Shown here: positions 1 through 10,800 of the stretch, one piece after another
Layout of the letters: every line of letters begins with the position of its first letter
Numbering within the stretch: the stretch's first letter is position 1
Source of the DNA: Acetivibrio sp964564015
Lineage (GTDB): Bacteria > Bacillota > Clostridia > Acetivibrionales > Acetivibrionaceae
Assembly: GCA_964564015.1 (NCBI GenBank)
Contig: CAZLZR010000009.1
Coordinates: 35,505 to 99,504 of the forward strand
Reading direction: 5' to 3'
Length of the DNA stretch: 64,000 nt
The notes under the pieces: generated by a model
Seen by the model: only the letters and a program-made list of their open reading frames with translations
Database searches by the model: none
Told to the model about the DNA's origin: nothing
Made by a program: the position numbers and the translations under genes

Positions 1-968
1 GCTGAGATAATCATTCCGGTTATGAAAGTCTTCTTTGCCCTATCTTCTCTTCCTGCTCCCAAGTTCTGCGCGCACATGGTAGAAATTGCCGCATTCATTG
101 CAATTGCCGGAAGAATGGCAAACCCATTGTACTTTCCAACTGCTCCCACAGCTGCTGATGCTGTTACCCCAATGGTATTTACAATTGTTGTCATAACAAG
201 AAAAGACAGATTAGCGATGAGATTCTGAACCGAAATAGGAACACCAAGTTTCAGTATTTCCCTAAGCTGTATTTTATCAATCATAAACGATTTAAGTTTA
301 AAATCAAAAATAAATTTCTTTTTAATCAGATATGCGATGCACAAAAACATGCTAAGAGCCTGTGATATCACAGTTGCAATCCCGGCACCCGTCGCTCCCG
401 TATGAAACACCCCAACAAATAAAAGATCCAGAACAATATTGACTGCGCAAGCTACTGTTACAAAATACAGGGGACTTTTACTGTCACCCATACCTCGCAT
501 TATGGAACTGAGCGCATTGTATCCAAATATAAATATTGTTCCAATTGCAGTTACCATAAGATAACTGCTCGCTTCACCAAATGATTCCTGTGGTGTCTGA
601 ATTAGCCTTAAGATTTGATCATGCAGGACAAGCATAAACACTGTCATAAATATGGCAGTGATAATCAAAGAACTAAACAAGGTACCTATTATTTTCTGCA
701 TCTGTTTCGTCTTTTCTGCTCCTATCGACTGTGCAATAAGCACCGTTGCTCCAGCACTCAAACCTACCGCAAGATTTGTCAATATCATAGTAACCTGCCC
801 CCCGATATTGACTCCTGACATACTGACCGTTCCATTGAATCGTCCGACAACAACCATATCCGCAACGCTGTATAAAGTCTGAATAAGGTTTGAAATGATG
901 AATGGAAAAGCAAACATGAGTAGTTGTTTTACTACATCCCCTTTTACCAAGTTGTTGTGTTTATACAT
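1..968 (-). CDS. MATE family multidrug/Na+ antiporter, C-terminal part outside the window
   Basis: Reading the minus strand from an ATG at 968 gives an open frame that runs off the left edge, about 322 codons. The N-terminus (MYKHNNLVKGDVVKQLLMFA) followed by FPFIISNLIQTLYSVADMVV is the standard opening of MATE exporters (DinF/NorM type). Multiple hydrophobic helices follow, with the family's GMGDSK loop and a second half starting ILKLGVPISVQNL, the internal repeat of the 12-helix fold. MATE proteins expel drugs or metabolites using Na+ or H+ gradients; the substrate cannot be read from sequence. It has no operon partner on its 5' side. Only the last 2-4 helices are missing, because of the window edge rather than decay. 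Confidence 0.93.
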   Translation of the reverse strand, partial: MYKHNNLVKGDVVKQLLMFAFPFIISNLIQTLYSVADMVVVGRFNGTVSMSGVNIGGQVTMILTNLAVGLSAGATVLIAQSIGAEKTKQMQKIIGTLFSSLIITAIFMTVFMLVLHDQILRLIQTPQESFGEASSYLMVTAIGTIFIFGYNALSSIMRGMGDSKSPLYFVTVACAVNIVLDLLFVGVFHTGATGAGIATVISQALSMFLCIAYLIKKKFIFDFKLKSFMIDKIQLREILKLGVPISVQNLIANLSFLVMTTIVNTIGVTASAAVGAVGKYNGFAILPAIAMNAAISTMCAQNLGAGREDRAKKTFITGMIIS

Positions 969-1136
969 GAAGATAACTCCTTTACTTTCTGTAATTGTAC
1001 CGATGGCCTGTATAATGTTATTCTCTTTTATTAATCAGGATTTCACTGATGTGTTTACCAGATTCGTGGTCTGCATGACTAACATTTCCGCTTACAAACC
1101 AATTTCAGTACAGATTATCATAACATAAAATTTTAT

Positions 1137-1193
1137 AAATTAAAATAGTGCACTAATCCTTACAGCTTCATCCGAAGTTGATCAATGCACTTT
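1137..1193 (-). terminator. Hairpin with T-rich tail upstream of the MATE gene
   Basis: On the minus strand AGTGCA (1191-1186) can pair with TGCACT (1152-1147), with an inner CTTC/GAAG stem, followed by TTTTAATTT. It lies about 170 nt upstream of the MATE start, so it could terminate a transcript arriving from 1.2-1.9 kb or act as an attenuator in the MATE leader. The outer stem is only 6 bp, so the call is weak. Confidence 0.3.
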
Positions 1194-1363
1194 TAGTAAA
1201 TTTTCCCACACTATTTCCCGCAAACTCAGCTACTTGCCTTATGCTCCCGAAATCGGCATTATATAATTATTTGAAAAAAATAGATTTGATTCATAAATGT
1301 ATATGTGCTAGAATGATAAGGTGTAAAAAGTGTCATGCATTTGACACAGTTTTACTCCCCTAA

Positions 1364-1396
1364 AGAGAGCTACATAATATGCTCTCTATTTTTTTT
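1364..1396 (+). terminator. Rho-independent terminator
   Basis: AGAGAGC (1364-1370) pairs perfectly with GCTCTCT (1381-1387) across a 10-nt loop and is followed by a run of eight T. It acts on the plus strand. No credible plus-strand gene precedes it between 969 and 1363, so it either ends an unannotated small RNA or is left over from a lost gene. Confidence 0.6.
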
Positions 1397-1554
1397 GCAT
1401 TCACAAATTCCCACCCCAGTTTTTTAGCATAATCTTAGTGCGTTTCATTATTGAGAATATTTAATTTTACTGGTAAAATGATTATATAAGATAACGCCAT
1501 TTGTAATATTACAAACATTCTTTGTTTATCATTATTTTTGATAGGGGTGTTATT

Positions 1555-1826
1555 GTGCTAAAAAAATTCAAAAATCAAAAGCTTTGCGTTCAGCAAACTG
1601 ATTTGCTAACGGCAAAAAAAACAGAACGTAAATTAGTAAGCCATGGTGTGAGAATCGTCTGTATCATGCTTATTTCTATTCTCTTCTTTTAAGTTTTCTA
1701 CATATCAATCTCACACAGACGTCCGCTGCAGCAGATTTCAAATATGGTGATTTAGATGGTTTAAGAATTAATAAAAGAATAGAAGGCTCCACAAATATTA
1801 CAAGAATGTGGAACCTTTCTATTTGA
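1555..1826 (+). pseudogene. Remnant of a secreted dockerin-like protein (signal peptide plus truncated dockerin start)
   Basis: A ribosome-binding site (AGGGGTG) precedes a GTG at 1555. The 45-codon frame begins VLKKFKNQK and ends in a hydrophobic signal-peptide core (VCIMLISILFF) with a stop at 1690-1692. A shift to the frame starting at 1692 continues with SFLHINLTQTSAAADFKYGD LDG. This reads as the rest of a signal peptide, an Ala-rich cleavage region and the first Ca-binding loop of a type I dockerin (YGDLDG). After that the reading loses dockerin character and stops at 1826 inside a hairpin. I infer a cellulosome-type secreted protein that lost most of its sequence and gained a frameshift. 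The match is short, so it could be coincidental. Confidence 0.4.
1781..1824 (+). terminator. Hairpin terminator after the dockerin-like remnant
   Basis: AGAAGGCTCCACA (1781-1793) pairs with TGTGGAACCTTTCT (1807-1820) with one mismatch and one bulge; T-rich sequence follows on the plus strand. It overlaps the end of the remnant frame, which suggests that a large internal deletion brought the gene's start close to its original terminator. Confidence 0.5.
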
Positions 1827-1888
1827 GTAATTTTATTAACAATTTTTCTAAAATACCATTGTTATGCTTAAAGCCAGCAAAATTTCCA

Positions 1889-2653
1889 TTACAGCTTCAT
1901 TCTATTGTTTCTGTTTGATAAGACATCATCTAAAGCAATTGCCTCATTTACCACGCTGTCAATATCTGAAAGTACCGGATCTGAATCTGTATTTGAAATG
2001 ATCTGATGCTTAAACGTAACTATTGCACTTTCAATATAGTCCATTTTGGAATGTACCATTTCAAGTTCGTTCTTTTCGTTTCTTATCTTTTCCAATAGCC
2101 TCTCATCCAGTTCAATAGCTTTTTCGAGGTCAGCCATTGCTCCGGGATTCTTAAGGAAGTCTTTCTTTCTCCTGTTATTCTTTAAACGCTCTTCAACTTT
2201 ATTTACATTGACAGTATATATTTCTTTAGCTCTTACACTGTAGTTATACATCAACTTAAAATATACCATAACCAGGTTTAAGGCCTGCTCCACTATTTTC
2301 TGCTTCAGCGGATCATCCTTAACATGACTATAATATCCCATCAGCGCTTGCTTCTCGACATATATGTTCTTTAACTTCTCTCTCATTCCATTAGGCAATC
2401 TTCTCAAGATGTTCATATAAAACCGGTCACACTGAGTGCTGAGGTTTTGAATACCCTCTACTTTCTGCTCTATATTGTACTCACGCAAAAAATCTTCATC
2501 TTTAGCTGTCTGCAGTACAAAATAAACATACCCCGCAGCACCCACCAGTAAAAGCGGCAGATAACCTGTAGCTATGAATATACTGATGATAATAGTCAGT
2601 AAAGCTATATTTTTAAGTTTTGTAGCAGCTTTTAAAAACATTTTAGAACGCAT
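1889..2653 (-). CDS. Uncharacterised membrane protein with long coiled-coil region
   Basis: The start is taken at ATG 2653 (MRSKMF) because GGAGGTAAAGGG lies just upstream; a longer frame from TTG 2680 would place this site inside the gene. The protein has 254 residues: two adjoining hydrophobic segments (about 15-29 and 32-48), then a charged helical region with a strong coiled-coil pattern around 145-205, and an acidic tail. I do not recognise the family with certainty; the layout of two helices followed by a cytosolic coiled coil recalls the XpaC-like proteins of Firmicutes. It sits 92 nt downstream of the PBP/OmpA gene on the same strand and is probably co-transcribed with it, suggesting a shared envelope role. 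Confidence 0.7.
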   Translation of the reverse strand: MRSKMFLKAATKLKNIALLTIIISIFIATGYLPLLLVGAAGYVYFVLQTAKDEDFLREYNIEQKVEGIQNLSTQCDRFYMNILRRLPNGMREKLKNIYVEKQALMGYYSHVKDDPLKQKIVEQALNLVMVYFKLMYNYSVRAKEIYTVNVNKVEERLKNNRRKKDFLKNPGAMADLEKAIELDERLLEKIRNEKNELEMVHSKMDYIESAIVTFKHQIISNTDSDPVLSDIDSVVNEAIALDDVLSNRNNRMKL

Positions 2654-2745
2654 AAGTAACCCTTTACCTCCAAATGGCAAATTTACTGTATATCACATCG
2701 CAGCGGAAGCAGCAATCAAAATAGTAAGTTCCACTCCCCAAAGAC

Positions 2746-4407
2746 TTATCCAATTTCTCTGGTGAGAATAAATTCTGTCCTCCTGTTTTTTGCCTTATCT
2801 TCTTCAGTGGCCTCGTTAGCAACTATGGGTTTATCCTCTCCCCACCCTCTTGCAATTATTCTCTTTTCGTCCACACCCTTTTGGACAAGATATTTTTTAA
2901 CTTCTGCTGCCCTGTCCTTTGAGAGCTGGAGGTTATTTTCATTGCTGCCTACTGAATCAGTATGGGCATCAATAATCAGATAATATTCAGGGAATTGGGA
3001 CAATATATTCCTCACTTCTTCAAGAACTGCAATTGATTCGGCCTTAACTGTTGCCTTTCCCGAATCATAATATACCGATGGGATATCAACTTTTGCAACT
3101 CTTTCAGTATTCTGCTCTATACTCTTTTCGTCCTGTTCTTTAAACTCCTTCTTTGGCTCTTCTGTCTGGCCTGCACTTCCTGATGTGCCGGAATCAACTG
3201 CGTCTACAAGAAGTTCTTTAATTTCAGAAGAGTTGTTTATATTCTCCAGATATCCTTTATAAGCTATCGCTTGTGACAGCTTGAAATCCATGTTCAGGTC
3301 ACCGTATCTCTTCCAGGTTTCAACCGTATCATTAATTATTCCGTCTAACTTGTTAGTATTCCCGTTAACTCCAAAATAGCCCAAGGTATCATTAAGAGCC
3401 ATCAATTTAATATCCTTAAATGACGCCTCAACATCCTTCCTGGTAACTTCTCCGTACTCACCTTTTTCAGTCATCAATTCAGCGAGCTTTTCGTATGCCT
3501 TATCAGGTTTCTCAATTATATATTTTGAAGCCGCATACCAGGTTTTGAGAAAACTCTCAACCTTTTCGGGATTGTTTTGCAGATAGTTTTTGTTTACAAC
3601 CAGCATGGTAGGTACGAGATCAGGAACTTCCTTTGTAGTTATAAGGACTTTAACAGAACCAGGCTTTGCAGCGTTTATTTCATTAACGGCAATATTCATA
3701 TCCGGGCTCCATGATACAATCACGTCGGCATTTCCCGATTTCAGATCATCAATAACTTGTGACATTTCATCTCTCTCAATAGGCTCTATGTCCTGATATC
3801 TCAATCCAACCAACCTTAAAAATTTGTTTAATATAAATTTACCTGTACCATCTCCTACATAGGATACTTTCCTGCCTTCTATATCATTCAGGTCTTTAAC
3901 TTCAGCTTTTGCAATAATTCCATCTGCTCCACGTGAAAAGTCCGTGATACCTACTATAACCCCGGCATCCGGGTACTCTTCCTGAAATTTCATAAACGCC
4001 GGAAGTGACATTTCAGTGGCCTGAATTTTTCCATCACTTAACGCTTTTATCCTGTCATTATCAAAGGGTATATACTCTACATCCATACTAAGTGAGTAGT
4101 CCCTGTTATACTCTCTGCTCAACCCGATTAAAATCGGAGTTCCACCTATCCAGCTATCCAACCCCATAACGAAGTCACTGTTTGAAGAGCCAAAATCCTT
4201 CCCATTACCTTTAGAACCATTATTCCGGGTATCATCATCATCATCAATTATGTCCTTCTGCTTCAGCTTATCTTTATCATCACTTGAAAAGAATCCAAGA
4301 AATCCACCGTTTGAACCGTTTCCTTTATAGTAAAAAGCAGCAATTCCAGCAGCAATTATAAGTAGAAATATAATGATATTTCCCCATTTTATTCTTTTCC
4401 CTTCCAT
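2746..4407 (-). CDS. Membrane-anchored NMT1/SsuA-like solute-binding domain fused to an OmpA peptidoglycan-binding domain
   Basis: A strong site (AGGAGGA) precedes ATG 4407; the protein has 553 residues. One membrane anchor lies at about 10-26, followed by an Asp/Lys/Gly-rich linker. From about 79 to 400 it resembles type 2 solute-binding proteins of the nitrate/taurine/thiamine-precursor class. An acidic Glu/Lys linker leads to an OmpA domain at about 447-551 with HTDSVGSNENNLQLS..RA and the later NRRTEF, which hold the Asp and Arg that bind diaminopimelate in known OmpA domains. No ABC permease or ATPase gene is adjacent, so it may sense or present a ligand at the wall rather than serve an importer. 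The downstream neighbour is the coiled-coil membrane protein. Confidence 0.85.
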   Translation of the reverse strand: MEGKRIKWGNIIIFLLIIAAGIAAFYYKGNGSNGGFLGFFSSDDKDKLKQKDIIDDDDDTRNNGSKGNGKDFGSSNSDFVMGLDSWIGGTPILIGLSREYNRDYSLSMDVEYIPFDNDRIKALSDGKIQATEMSLPAFMKFQEEYPDAGVIVGITDFSRGADGIIAKAEVKDLNDIEGRKVSYVGDGTGKFILNKFLRLVGLRYQDIEPIERDEMSQVIDDLKSGNADVIVSWSPDMNIAVNEINAAKPGSVKVLITTKEVPDLVPTMLVVNKNYLQNNPEKVESFLKTWYAASKYIIEKPDKAYEKLAELMTEKGEYGEVTRKDVEASFKDIKLMALNDTLGYFGVNGNTNKLDGIINDTVETWKRYGDLNMDFKLSQAIAYKGYLENINNSSEIKELLVDAVDSGTSGSAGQTEEPKKEFKEQDEKSIEQNTERVAKVDIPSVYYDSGKATVKAESIAVLEEVRNILSQFPEYYLIIDAHTDSVGSNENNLQLSKDRAAEVKKYLVQKGVDEKRIIARGWGEDKPIVANEATEEDKAKNRRTEFILTREIG

Positions 4408-4498
4408 CTGACTCCTCCTGTTAAAAAAATAAGTCTCATAAGAGAATTATAACTATTTTACTCTAATACTTCAAGTTGTGATAATTACAATTAAAATA

Positions 4499-4523
4499 AG
4501 CGAAAGGCTTCCCTTTCGCTTTT
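4499..4523 (-). terminator. Terminator hairpin downstream of tRNA-Pro
   Basis: AGCGAAAGG (4499-4507) pairs with CCTTTCGCT (4512-4520); T-rich sequence lies on both sides, TTATTTTAATT on the minus strand. It follows the tRNA in the minus direction. A second GC-rich hairpin, TGGGGGTG/CACCCCCA at 4559-4578, lies between it and the tRNA and may help 3'-end formation. Confidence 0.6.
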
Positions 4524-4584
4524 AATTATGCATTCTAAAACAACTGATTAATTATTTGTGGGGGTGTTTACACCCCCATATACT

Positions 4585-4660
4585 TGGTCGGAGTATGGAG
4601 ATTTGAACTCCAGGCCTCTTGGTCCCGAACCAAGCGCGCTACCATCTGCGCTATACCCCG
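4585..4660 (-). tRNA. tRNA-Pro (anticodon CGG)
   Basis: The minus strand from 4660 gives a full cloverleaf. The acceptor stem is CGGGGTA/TACTCCG with one G-T pair. The anticodon stem is CTTGG/CCAAG with loop TTCGGGA, so the anticodon is CGG and reads CCG. The T-arm holds GTTCAAATC. The discriminator base is A and CCA is encoded (4585-4587). It stands alone between the giant SLH gene and the PBP/OmpA gene. Confidence 0.95.
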
Positions 4661-4802
4661 AAAACTATAACATATATATTTTAACAGCATTGTTTCATCT
4701 TATCAATATTAATTTTTACTAATTTGAATTTTGTTTCCGTTCAGGTGCAGCAACACTTTAATCACCTGTAAATTCACACTTTACAAAACAGGTTGGCAGC
4801 AA

Positions 4803-4850
4803 AACAAAAAGGATATTGCACCTATAATCATAATTTGTGGCGCAATATCC
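4803..4850 (-). terminator. Rho-independent terminator of the giant SLH gene
   Basis: On the minus strand GGATATTGCGCC pairs with GGTGCAATATCC (12 bp with one G-T pair), followed by TTTTTGTTTTG. It begins 38 nt after the stop codon of the SLH-protein gene. Confidence 0.85.
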
Positions 4851-4887
4851 CTCAATTAAACCTATTTTTATTTTACAACCCTACTCA

Positions 4888-7800
4888 TCACTTTTGTGTT
4901 GCTGCCATGATGTCTTTATACGCCCAATGATTTTTATCAACATCTGTAAATTGACTTTCTACCTTATCAGGCATTTCTATTCCTAATGCCCTATTTATTA
5001 ATGCTGTGCACTCGGAACGCTTAATATTGTTATCGGGTCTGAAGGTTTTGTCCGAATACCCCTTTATGTATCCCTTCGAGGTTAGCATATTAATATACCC
5101 CTCAGCCCAGTGCCCTGTTATATCTGTCAAACTATTTTCAGTTGCATCAACTCCATTAAGCTCAAGATACTTACACAGAACCACCGATAATTCTGCTCTG
5201 GTTATATATTTGTCAGGTCTGAAGGTATTGTCTTCATAGCCTTTAAAATAACCCTTCTGAACCACATGTTCTATTGCCCACGCTGCCCAATGCTTGTCTG
5301 AAACATCTTTAAATGTAGTACTCTCCAGCCCACTCTTTGTGACTTCATCCAGATTAGCAAGTATAACAGCCATTTCAGCTCGTGTAATGTTATTTTCAGG
5401 TCTGAACGACTTATCCTCGTATCCTCTCATATAGCCTCTATGTTTGCCATCAATTCCTGGTATGATAGGATCCGGTGTCTCTATGATCTCTGAATCCGGT
5501 GTAGGTGATGGCGTTGGTGTGGGCGTTGGTAAAGGTGTCGAACCAGTTGTTCCTTCAGATCCCGATGTTCCTGTACCCGACGAACCTGATGAACCTGTGC
5601 CTTCAGAACCCGGTGTAGGTTTTGGCGTCACTGGTGTTGGTTCAGGCGTCACAGGTGTCGGTTTTGGCGTCACCGGTGTTGGTTCTGGTGTCACTGGTGT
5701 TGGTTCTGGTGTCACTGGTGTTGGTTCTGGTGTAGCCGTTCCAGATATTGAATTAAATTCGTAAGGACGTACAATTGTAAAACTACTGTTGTTTGTGTAA
5801 TCAAACTCCGTCTGGTCAACTACTACTTTGGCATATAACCTTACTCTTTCTGCTATTTGTTCATCACTAACTTCAAACTCAACAACTGACTTTTTTGTAA
5901 GTGCAGGATAAAGATTTTTTATCTCTTTCGAGCTTATTAAGTTTTTGAATTCTTTATCTGTGTAAATTTCTACTTTTGCACTGTCAACAGTTGCAAAACC
6001 ATTGTTGATAACATCCACATATACATAACCCCGGTTCTTCTCATAAAGTGCATTATAGAGATTGGTTATTTCCACATCAACAAAGGATAGATTAAGTTCA
6101 CGAGTATTATTTGAAGTATCTGCATCGTTTGCAACTTCTATAACTCCCTTAAGTGTCACTCCCGAGTAATTTGCAGGAATCGGATAGTCAAACTCGGCTA
6201 TCAAACTGTTTCCATGGCTTATACTTTTATTCATTTCTTTTTTACTAACCAGTTTGTCTCCATCATATAACGCAACACTAATATTCTTTGCCGTAAGGTC
6301 ACCGATATTTTCTACTTCAACATAAACTTTCGTTTCCTCTCCCGGCATAACAGCATTATCCTCAAAATAGATTCCGTCTGAAGGAATTGCTAGGTCTATT
6401 TTCCTTACATAACTCGTTGAGGTCAGTAAAGTGCCGTCGTAATAATACTTTGAGGTTCCCTCATCCTTCTTATAAACCGATTTGTTGTAAACAGCCATTA
6501 TCTCATTGCCATTGCCTGCAAGAGTTATATCTCTAGGTATTTCCATTGAATTGTGCTTCAATTCCACTCCCTGTGTCCAGGTAGAACTTGTATCTTCATA
6601 AGTGCTTATAAACAGTCTTTGTTCTCCACCGGTGGCAGTGGTCCATGCAAGTGCAATCCCCTCATCGGTATTGGTCGCCTGAAGCTCTTGAATACCAAAA
6701 GCCTTACCTGAATTTACAACTATTTCTTTCTTGCCCGATTCAATTCCTGCTTTGTAAATCAAACCATTATTATTCCAGAACACTACAGGTTTACCGTTTT
6801 CTACAGCTATCGAAGGATGGTTGTCGTCATATATGTTGTCAAGTAGACCCCTAGGTTTTGACCAGGTTTTTCCGTCAAATATACTTGCATATAGTTTGTG
6901 GGAGCCATTTTCCGAATAAGCATTTGTAGTATATACAAAGTAAGCCTTTCCGTCGTGAAGAAGCAAGTCGCTTTCATTGACGTTTACCGAATTTGTAATA
7001 AATGCTTTTGGTGCTGTCCAGCTTGTTCCGTTATTGTATACAAAATATATGTCATCGGGGGTTTCCTTCGTGCCGACAGCCTTTTTCCCGGGATTACTCA
7101 CCCATGCAGCAATAGTCTTTCCACCATCAGTAGCAATCTGGGGTAATTTATTCAAGCCATATGTCTCTGGGGATAATACCTTTCCCCATGTGCCTTTAGA
7201 AGGATCATACTTTGCAATTTCAAGTTTCATTTTCGCAATAATGTTTTCAGTAATATAATCTGCTGAAACCTTAGATAAATCACCAATTTTTTCAGGCATA
7301 TCCAGCCATATTGCGTAGGTGTCTTTATTATCTGTCGAAAGGTTCGGGTAAGCATCTGCAGTACCATCGTTTTCAATCTGCTTAGGCTCGGACCATTTTC
7401 CGTTATCATATATGGAATAGTATAATGCAGTTCGGTTATTGTCGGTTCTTCCACTGTCATCACCTATAAACACCATAATCAGGTCGCCAGCTGTCCCGTC
7501 AAGCTCTGAAATCTTTGCTTCCGATTGCGGATAAGCATATTGTATTATATCTTTTCCCCCAACCCATTTCTGCTTTTCCAGATAATCTCTAGGAGATGTT
7601 TCAAATAATGACTCATTTGAGGTAGAACTATTAGCAACCGGTGCAGCATACATTTCACGCTTCATTGATTTTTTCCCGGAACTGATGCTTTCAGTTCCTA
7701 TATTGGAGCTATTATCATTTCTTTGTGCTTGCCTGGCAGAAGGATCATATACTACCCATTCTTTTTCACCAATTACTTGCTCAGTCGATATAAACCATAC

Positions 7801-10800
7801 AAAAGTTTCTTTAAATCCCATAGACAGACTGAGCACTGTTCTTAACGTTGGAATTGTAAATTCAAGTCCTCCTTGTGCCCAGAACTCTCCACCTATGAGA
7901 CCGTATCCAACTTCCACGCCGATAGCTGCTCTTAATGTAAGCTCAATAACAAGCTCCAAATTAATCATTACTTCTTCTATGCTATCGAAACTTCCCAGAC
8001 CACCTATTGATACATTTGTCTTGAAGGTAAGCGTTCCATTTACTTCCACCGAAACATACCCCGATAGCAATACTCCTCCGAAAGTAGCATCCAGCGGAAC
8101 ACTGAATTTAAACTCAAAGGTCAATACCCTTATTTCTGTTTCATTGGCAATTATAAATTGATATGATTCTATTTCCCATTGCAATGTTCTGTCATTGTAA
8201 ACACATTCAAGCTTTACGGTTACTTCACTTTCCGATGTGATTCCAGCCCCTAAAAAGGCATCCACTTGATCAGGCACATCAAAATTGGCAAAAGAGCCGT
8301 TTACACCAAGTTTTGATCCGGCTTTTGAAGTAAATGTAGCTTTTCCATTGAAAAAATCATAATCTACGTCCAGATCAAAATCCAAACCGGCAGATTCGAT
8401 ACCTAACGATTTTAGCGGACCACTGTCAGAAGGCATTTCAACCTCAGGGAGTCCTTCCCCTGTTGCAAACTCCAAAACTCCATCAAGTCCACCAACTAAA
8501 TCAAACTCAAATTCTTCTTCAAAGGCATTTTCCAAATCATTCTTCCAGGAAACAGCGTTTAAAAATGGGAATTCCTTTGCCATAACAAGTTTCGCATCAA
8601 CATAGTCAGAAGTAGCTCTTCCATAAATCCCTTCAGCCTCTATTGCAAATAGGATTCTGTCTCCTACAGCCATCTTGCTGCGAATATTCGTTACTTTAAT
8701 TATGCTAGATGTGCTCTCTCCGGTGTGTTTAATTCTCCCACTCTTATCAACTATCTTATACAGATATTTTTTAACCTCTCCTGCATCCTTCAAATCCGTA
8801 TCAACCCAAAAGGTAATAGCTCCTCCATCACGTAAAAGATTTAAGGGAAGAATTGAGCTGGTTGGTTTTGTACTGTCAGAACACCATGAGGTTACTTTTT
8901 TTACTTCAGGCATTCTTGACATTGCTATTACCACATAAGAACCATCGCTTAACTCTACATCTATTGTCTTCTTAGGAAATCCATCAGCATCAATTTTTAT
9001 TTGGTCATCCTGTAGTAAGATATCTTCGAAATAAAACATACCATTGCTGCCCGTATGCGTTTCATAAGTATCAACAGTTATAACCGCATTACTTATCGGT
9101 TTGTATATGTCTTTATCATAGACATATCCTGATATTGAACCAAAGTCTTCAGCAGGTAAAAGCCTCTGATCAATAATCCTTACACTTTGTGAAGACTTAA
9201 TCATCCTGTTTTTATCAGATGAAACAACTATTGAGAATAACCCTATACCATTCCATCCTGCATAAACATCATCAATGCTGTATCCTTTGTATACATATTC
9301 ACCATTACCGTCCGTTTCTACTTCTGTCACAGTATTTTTCAAATTGTCCGTGATTGTCAGTTCACATTTTTCATGTACTATGACATCCTTTGAAATTCCT
9401 CTGCCGGTCACTATTTTTATGTCGGGCATTTTGTCATTTTCTTTTGAGCGATACTTTGTCAGAGTAAGCAAGTCAACCTGTCTTCCTCCCGGTACATCCA
9501 TCACATAAAACTGTGCCTTTACTCTACCAAAAGTCCCATATTCAACCATTCTGGTTTCAATTGGCATTTCCAATCCGCCTAATGCTTTTGAAGCCAATTC
9601 TTTCAACGCCATATTCCGGTCCTCGTACCCTTCAAACAATTCCTCGTCTGCAGAATACTCCTCCCACAATATTTCTCCCGGCGACAACACGGAACGTGAA
9701 GTCTTAACTAAGGACATATCTTCTTTTGTTTTATAGCTTCTTATAAACGTTGAATCTCCCATACTTATATTGGGCATGTAGATTTCTGAGCTTTTTTCGT
9801 TCATGAATCCAACTCTGTAAAGCAAATCATCCCCTGAATACTTTACCTTTTCAACTTCAACTATAAGCCTTAAGCCGGAACTATTATCTACAACTATGGG
9901 ATTCTCTGTTACAAAGCTTGCTGATATCTGTTCGTTGAAGGTCTCAAGAATTCCGCTAAAATCAGCAGATAGGTTGTAGCTTCCCGGTGTGTCCCCACGA
10001 ACTATCCACTCTATTGTTTTGCTGTCTTTTGCAGCAATTGTTCCTATGGAAACAGTCTGATCGTTTCCACCTGCAATAGAAATACCTTCAGGAGTTTTTA
10101 AGGTTGCAACGCAATCCTTTAAAGCATAAGTTCCTTCAGTGTTTATCAAGTGAAGTTTTACATCAAAGAATTCTTTCAACCATGTAACTCTTCCTGGAAT
10201 ATCTATTAGTAAGATAAACACTTCCTGCGTTTTTGGATTAGTATATGTTTTGACTGCAACCTCTCTGCCTCCAACTGAATAATATCCTCCTCCACTGCTA
10301 CCTGATGAACGATTACCTGCTGAAATATGCGAAATTGAATACGGTTTGTTATTGTAATTAAGGTTAATTTCATATCTGAAAACATTCTGGTTTCCAGGAG
10401 CATTAACATCTATCCCAACTGCCTTAATTTCTTCCAACGACATCTTAGTGGCCGTAATATTACCTACTACTATCTTTGATTCTTCCAAAACAAAGTTCAA
10501 ATTGTTTTCTTCATTTTTAACAATCAATACATCCTGCTGTTTTGGAGAATAACCTGCCTTATATGCACCAATGTCATAGGAACCGGGTTCCAGCTTCAAG
10601 GATATTTTACCGCTAGCATCAGCATACATTTTAAATTGTTCCGGAGTTCCTACATTTACATAAATTATTGCTTCAGGAACATATTTCCCTAAATTATCCT
10701 TTACAGTTATGTTTAAAATACCCGAGAAATCCTTTTCCAGTATAGTTATTGACTTTTCTGCCTTTTCCTCATTGCCGGATGTATCTTCAACTGTTAAAAC

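Noticed and set aside
1178..1363. 61-codon plus-strand ORF before a strong terminator
   Set aside because: There is no ribosome-binding site and the translation lacks any family or signal feature; the terminator alone is reported.
5444..5764. Plus-strand ORF rich in Gly/Val/Pro opposite the SLH linker
   Set aside because: It is the reverse reading of the Thr-Pro-Glu repeats; no ribosome-binding site or independent signal.
7685..8161. 158-codon plus-strand ORF within the giant gene
   Set aside because: It is antisense to an intact frame, has no ribosome-binding site and no recognisable protein features.
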